NCBI GenBank assembly: GCA_018812885.1 | Contig: JAHJCW010000227.1 | Location: 1 to 7,918 of the forward strand | Reading direction: 5' to 3' | DNA: 7,918 nt | Origin: a bacterium | GTDB taxonomy: Bacteria > Fidelibacterota > Marinisomatia > Marinisomatales > JAHJCW01 | Shown: positions 4,566 to 7,918 of the stretch, piece after piece | Numbering within the stretch: position 1 is the first letter of the stretch | Layout of the letters: the number at the start of each line of letters is the position of its first letter | Notes under the pieces: generated by a model | Told to the model about the DNA's origin: nothing | The model's input: the letters and a program-made list of their open reading frames with translations, nothing else | The model's database searches: none | Translations under genes and position numbers: made by a program

Positions 4566-7094
4566 ATGGCTAATCGACCACTCAGAATATTTCAAATTGC
4601 TAAAGAGCTAAATATCTCTCATACTGAAATCTTATCATTTCTGAAAAGTAAAGATATAGATATCGCAAGCCATATGTCTCCGGTTGATGAAAATACGCAT
4701 CAATTGATTTTATCTGAGTTTGCAAAAGATAAAGCCAATATAGATAGATACCGCAAAGATCAAGTTCGGCGAGAAATACAAGATACTCGAGTCCAAGAAA
4801 GACAAACTACCGGTAAAAAGTTAAAATTATTATCACTAGATGATCAAAGAATATTAGAGAAAAAAGAAGCTCAGAATGCAAAAGAAGCAGATATAGCAAA
4901 AAAGAAAAAGATTGAAGAAGGAAAGGAAAAAGCAGAAGCCAAAAAAATAAAAATTGATGAAAGCAAGAAAGCAGTAAAAAAGGTTATTGTTGAAGATAAA
5001 AAACCAATCAACGAGGCAAAAACAATTTCCGGTGTGCAACAAACAAAATCCGAAGAAGAGAAGAAGAAGGTATCTAAAGAAAGTGAAGATTCTAAGTTTA
5101 AGTCGTCGAAGAAACATATACTCAGAAAAGTAAATCTTTCCGAGATAGAATCGCGAACTAGCACAGGGGGAAAAAAGGGTCGTAAAACTGAAAAAGAAGA
5201 AGATAATTCTGCATCACAAAAAACTAAAGACCGTGTACGTCAAACTTTAGCAAAAATTGATACACATAAACGAAAAAAATCATATAAAAGAGGTCGTGAC
5301 GGTTCTGATGATCCACAATCATCAGAAGATAATAACAGTATAAAAATTGCTGAATTTTCGAGCATTGATGAATTATCAAATATTTTCAATGTACCATCGG
5401 GGAATATTATAAAAACATGCTTTGGTCTCGGTATGATGGCAACGATAAATCAAAGATTAGAGTGGGATGTAATAGAATTATTAGCTGATGAGTATGGTTT
5501 TACTGTAGAACAAGAAACCACAGATGGCGGAGACTTGTTCTCATTTAAAGCTTCTGAAGAAGATATTGATAAGGCTGTTCCTAGAGCCCCGGTTGTGACT
5601 GTAATGGGACACGTTGACCATGGAAAAACTTCTATCTTAGATTATATAAGGAATGAAAATGTTGTTGCCGGAGAATCAGGTGGAATTACTCAACATATTG
5701 GTGCGTACAAAGTTGAAACTGAAGATGGGAAATCAATTACTTTTATTGATACACCCGGTCACGCGGCATTTACAGCTATGCGCGCTAGAGGAGCACAAGT
5801 AACTGACATTGTAGTACTTGTTGTAGCAGCAGATGACGCAGTGATGCCTCAAACAATTGAAGCAATTGACCATGCCAAAGCAGCAAAAGCACCTTTAGTT
5901 ATTGCAATCAATAAAATTGATAAACCGGGAATTGATATTGATCGTGTTAAACGGCAACTAGCAGATCATAATGTATTAGTTGAAGATTGGGGTGGTAAAG
6001 TGCAAAGTATTCCTACATCTGCAAAAAGTGGAGATGGAATTAGTGATTTATTGTCTGCCATTATTCTGGAAGCTGAAATGCTTGAGTTGAAAGTAAATCG
6101 AGATTGTTCTGCAATGGGTACTGTAATTGATGCTCGTCTTGATAAAGGCTATGGTCCAATTGCTACAGTCCTTATTCAAAAAGGCACCCTTAACGTAGGT
6201 GAACCATTTTTGTGTAATAATTACTCTGGAAAAGTTCGTGCTATTATGAATGAACGTGGTCAAAGAATTAAGCAAGCTTTTCCTTCAGATGCTGTTCAGA
6301 TCTTAGGTTTTGAAAAAGTGCCTCAAGCAGCCGATGTATTCGTTGCGGTTGAAAATGAGCGTGAATTGAAACGTATCGCAAGCGAAAGACAACGTCATCG
6401 TCGCGAGATTGAACAAAAGAAAATTGTTGCGTTTACTCTTGATTCCATGTCAATGATGATTAAAGAAGGGAGCATGAGAGAATTGCCACTGATTATTAAG
6501 GGCGATGTGGATGGTTCAATCGATGCACTTTCGGAAACTTTAATGAAACTAAATACCGGTGAAGTTGGTATTAATGTAATTCATAAATCTGTAGGGATGG
6601 TTTCGGAATCTGATGTATTGCTAGCTGAAGCTTCTCAAGCAGTAATTGTTGGATTCAATGTTCAAGTCGGATCTAACGCAAAGCTTGAAGCAAAACGTTC
6701 TGGTGTGGATATTAGAACTTATAGAATCATTTACAAAGTAGTTGAAGAAATCAAACTTGCATTAGAAGGTTTATTGGAACCCGACCAAAAAGAAGAAATA
6801 ATCGGAAAGGCTATTGTGCTGACGCAATTTAAAATTCCAAAGATTGGTTTCATTGCAGGTTCAAAAGTAGAAGAAGGAGTTATCAAGCGTAATGCAATTG
6901 CTCGTCTTATACGTAACGATGAAATTCTATACGACAAAAAAGCTATTACATCACTAAAACGCTTTAAAGACGATGCTAAAGAAGTTAAAGAAGGTTTAGA
7001 ATGCGGTATCGGATTGGAAGATGTAAAAACCTATAATGAAAATGATATCATAGAAGTGTATGAAATCATTAAAGTCAAACGGAAACTTGAATAG
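4566..7094 (+). CDS. infB: Translation initiation factor IF-2
   Basis: IF-2 is the GTPase that places fMet-tRNA on the 30S subunit and promotes 50S joining. The 842-residue protein shows an N-terminal IF2N domain (1-52), a highly charged Lys/Glu-rich linker (about 60-255), and a second IF2N-like domain (about 262-315). The G domain (about 340-505) has G1 GHVDHGKT (348-355), G2 GGITQHIGAY (372-381), G3 DTPGH (395-399), G4 NKID (449-452) and G5 SAK (485-487). The beta-barrel domain II is at about 512-610, domain III at about 625-735, and the fMet-tRNA-binding C2 domain at about 745-842 with ECGIG (812-816). All GTPase motifs are intact. Length lies between B. subtilis (716) and E. coli (890), the difference being in the linker. 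The ATG at 4566 starts exactly at the IF2N domain. The AGGA at 4549-4552 is too distant to be a good Shine-Dalgarno. rbfA starts 2 bases after the stop. Confidence 0.98.
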   Translation: MANRPLRIFQIAKELNISHTEILSFLKSKDIDIASHMSPVDENTHQLILSEFAKDKANIDRYRKDQVRREIQDTRVQERQTTGKKLKLLSLDDQRILEKKEAQNAKEADIAKKKKIEEGKEKAEAKKIKIDESKKAVKKVIVEDKKPINEAKTISGVQQTKSEEEKKKVSKESEDSKFKSSKKHILRKVNLSEIESRTSTGGKKGRKTEKEEDNSASQKTKDRVRQTLAKIDTHKRKKSYKRGRDGSDDPQSSEDNNSIKIAEFSSIDELSNIFNVPSGNIIKTCFGLGMMATINQRLEWDVIELLADEYGFTVEQETTDGGDLFSFKASEEDIDKAVPRAPVVTVMGHVDHGKTSILDYIRNENVVAGESGGITQHIGAYKVETEDGKSITFIDTPGHAAFTAMRARGAQVTDIVVLVVAADDAVMPQTIEAIDHAKAAKAPLVIAINKIDKPGIDIDRVKRQLADHNVLVEDWGGKVQSIPTSAKSGDGISDLLSAIILEAEMLELKVNRDCSAMGTVIDARLDKGYGPIATVLIQKGTLNVGEPFLCNNYSGKVRAIMNERGQRIKQAFPSDAVQILGFEKVPQAADVFVAVENERELKRIASERQRHRREIEQKKIVAFTLDSMSMMIKEGSMRELPLIIKGDVDGSIDALSETLMKLNTGEVGINVIHKSVGMVSESDVLLAEASQAVIVGFNVQVGSNAKLEAKRSGVDIRTYRIIYKVVEEIKLALEGLLEPDQKEEIIGKAIVLTQFKIPKIGFIAGSKVEEGVIKRNAIARLIRNDEILYDKKAITSLKRFKDDAKEVKEGLECGIGLEDVKTYNENDIIEVYEIIKVKRKLE

Positions 7095-7096
7095 CC

Positions 7097-7456
7097 TTGA
7101 GAACAGAAAAACCGTACAAACGTACCGATAGAATTGAACACCAAATATTAGAAATTCTTGGTGAAATAGTAACAAAACGTATTGATTTATCACATCTTGG
7201 ATTCGTCACATTTACAAATGCTAAGATTACTACTGATTTTAAGTTCGCAAAAATATTTTTCAGTATAGTTAACCCTCGATTAGAGCGCGAAGATATAATT
7301 GACGGAATGAACAAATTGCGTGGTCCATTTAGAAAATATTTAGCGCCTGAATTACATATAAAAAACATTCCCGAACTACAATTTATTTACGATGAATCCA
7401 TTGAATATAGCGACAATATAGAAAGGCTGATAAGTACTATTCATAATGATAATTAA
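7097..7456 (+). CDS. rbfA: 30S ribosome-binding factor RbfA
   Basis: RbfA binds the immature 30S subunit near the 5' part of 16S rRNA and helps late processing and cold adaptation. The 119-residue protein has the single KH-type fold of the family: RTDRIEHQILEILGEIV (9-25), a strand segment VTFTNAKITTDFKFAKIFFSI (37-57), and the end motif PELQFIYDESIEYSDNIERLI (95-115), matching the family pattern of P-x-L-x-F-x-x-D-x-S near the C-terminus. The start is TTG at 7097, two bases after the infB stop. An in-frame TGA at 7088-7090 blocks anything longer and no ATG occurs close downstream. No Shine-Dalgarno is evident, so translation probably depends on ribosomes finishing infB. Its last 11 bases overlap truB. 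Identity is secure from motifs and operon position. Confidence 0.93.
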   Translation: MRTEKPYKRTDRIEHQILEILGEIVTKRIDLSHLGFVTFTNAKITTDFKFAKIFFSIVNPRLEREDIIDGMNKLRGPFRKYLAPELHIKNIPELQFIYDESIEYSDNIERLISTIHNDN

Positions 7457-7918
7457 TATTTACAAACCGGTTGGATGGACATCTTTCGATGTTGTTAGAA
7501 AATTAAGAGGAATCACCAAAGAGAAAAAGGTAGGTCATGCCGGTACACTTGATCCATTTGCTGAGGGTGTATTAATCATTGGTACAGGGAAAGACACAAA
7601 AATGCTTACTTCTATCAGTTCTGATTATAAATCATATATAGCGACATTGAAATTAGGTGAAGAAACTAATACAATGGATACAGAGGGTGAGATTGTAGAG
7701 AAATCAGACATTCCAAAATTATCAATTGATATCATCCAAAATACTCTTAACGGATTTTTAGGAAAACAGAAACAAATTCCACCAATGTTCTCAGCAAAGA
7801 AAGTTGGTGGTAAAAAATTATATGAATTAGCCCGAAAAAATGTTGAAATTGAAAGAGAACCTAAAGATATTGCAATAAAAGAAATTTGTCTAGTTAATTT
7901 TGTAAAAAATAAAATAAA
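7446..7918 (+). CDS. truB: tRNA pseudouridine(55) synthase TruB, N-terminal part (3' end outside the window)
   Basis: TruB isomerises U55 in the T loop of most tRNAs to pseudouridine. The frame is open to the window end, giving 157 residues of a protein usually 230-310 long. Seen: INIYKPVGWTSFDVV (3-17), the catalytic motif HAGTLDPFAEGVLIIGTG (31-48) with the nucleophile Asp36, DYKSYIATLKLGEETNTMD (60-78) with the conserved active-site-region Tyr64, and QIPPMFSAKKVGGKKLYELAR (110-130). These are the standard TruB motifs in order. The ATG at 7446 overlaps rbfA by 11 bases and sits just before the family's usual beginning; no good Shine-Dalgarno is seen, so coupling to rbfA is likely. In many bacteria ribF and rpsO follow; they would lie beyond this window. 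The missing C-terminal part cannot be judged. Confidence 0.96.
   Translation, partial: MIINIYKPVGWTSFDVVRKLRGITKEKKVGHAGTLDPFAEGVLIIGTGKDTKMLTSISSDYKSYIATLKLGEETNTMDTEGEIVEKSDIPKLSIDIIQNTLNGFLGKQKQIPPMFSAKKVGGKKLYELARKNVEIEREPKDIAIKEICLVNFVKNKI

Noticed and set aside
4854..5164. Two overlapping minus-strand open frames opposite the IF-2 linker
   Set aside because: They are the antisense of AAA/GAA-rich Lys-Glu codons, which reads as Phe/Leu/Ser runs without stops; membrane-like appearance is an artefact of composition.
1..7918. Mobile elements, CRISPR arrays, toxin-antitoxin, phage or defence genes
   Set aside because: No transposase, integrase, direct-repeat array or defence-type protein motif is present; all long frames are housekeeping genes and gene order is conserved-looking.

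Overview
The window is AT-rich, gene-dense bacterial chromosome. It most resembles the Bacteroidota/Chlorobiota/Ignavibacteriota (FCB) group. The reasons are: two promoter-like sites fitting the Bacteroidota-type pattern (TTG-like element, about 20 bases, TAnnTTTG); a RimP with the SSAG variant of the SSPG motif; a NusA KH1 loop reading DAVGACVGMRG; and a secreted MsrB-MsrA fusion of a kind common there. Clear Shine-Dalgarno sequences before two genes fit Ignavibacteria or Chlorobi better than classical Bacteroidetes. This placement is inference, and no species can be named.

Layout. Bases 2-826 (+) hold the C-terminal two thirds of an RtcB RNA ligase, cut by the window edge. Convergent to it, 884-1801 (-) encodes a probably periplasmic methionine sulfoxide reductase MsrB-MsrA fusion, with a weak terminator-like hairpin between the two stops. 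The msrBA start codon lies inside a perfect 14-bp inverted repeat. The 117-base gap 1802-1918 separates msrBA from a rightward tRNA-Arg(CCU) (1919-1990) preceded by a promoter-like element. Thirty bases after the tRNA, with no visible terminator, comes a membrane-anchored TPR protein (2021-2695).

From about 2713 to the window end runs the classic translation/transcription-factor operon rimP-nusA-infB-rbfA-truB, with tight spacing (13, 23 and 2 bases, then an 11-base overlap). It has its own promoter-like element and a strong hairpin immediately before rimP. truB is cut by the right edge. The products are RimP and RbfA (30S maturation), NusA (elongation, pausing, termination), IF-2 (initiator tRNA delivery and subunit joining) and TruB (pseudouridine 55 of tRNA), so the operon couples ribosome assembly to translation initiation and transcription.

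I found no mobile element, CRISPR array, phage gene or defence system. The coding content is ordinary housekeeping. The parts worth a second look are non-coding: the hairpin and promoter before rimP, the inverted repeat over the msrBA start, the tRNA-to-mRNA linkage, and the non-ATG starts of nusA and rbfA. I do not see evidence for a previously undescribed system.
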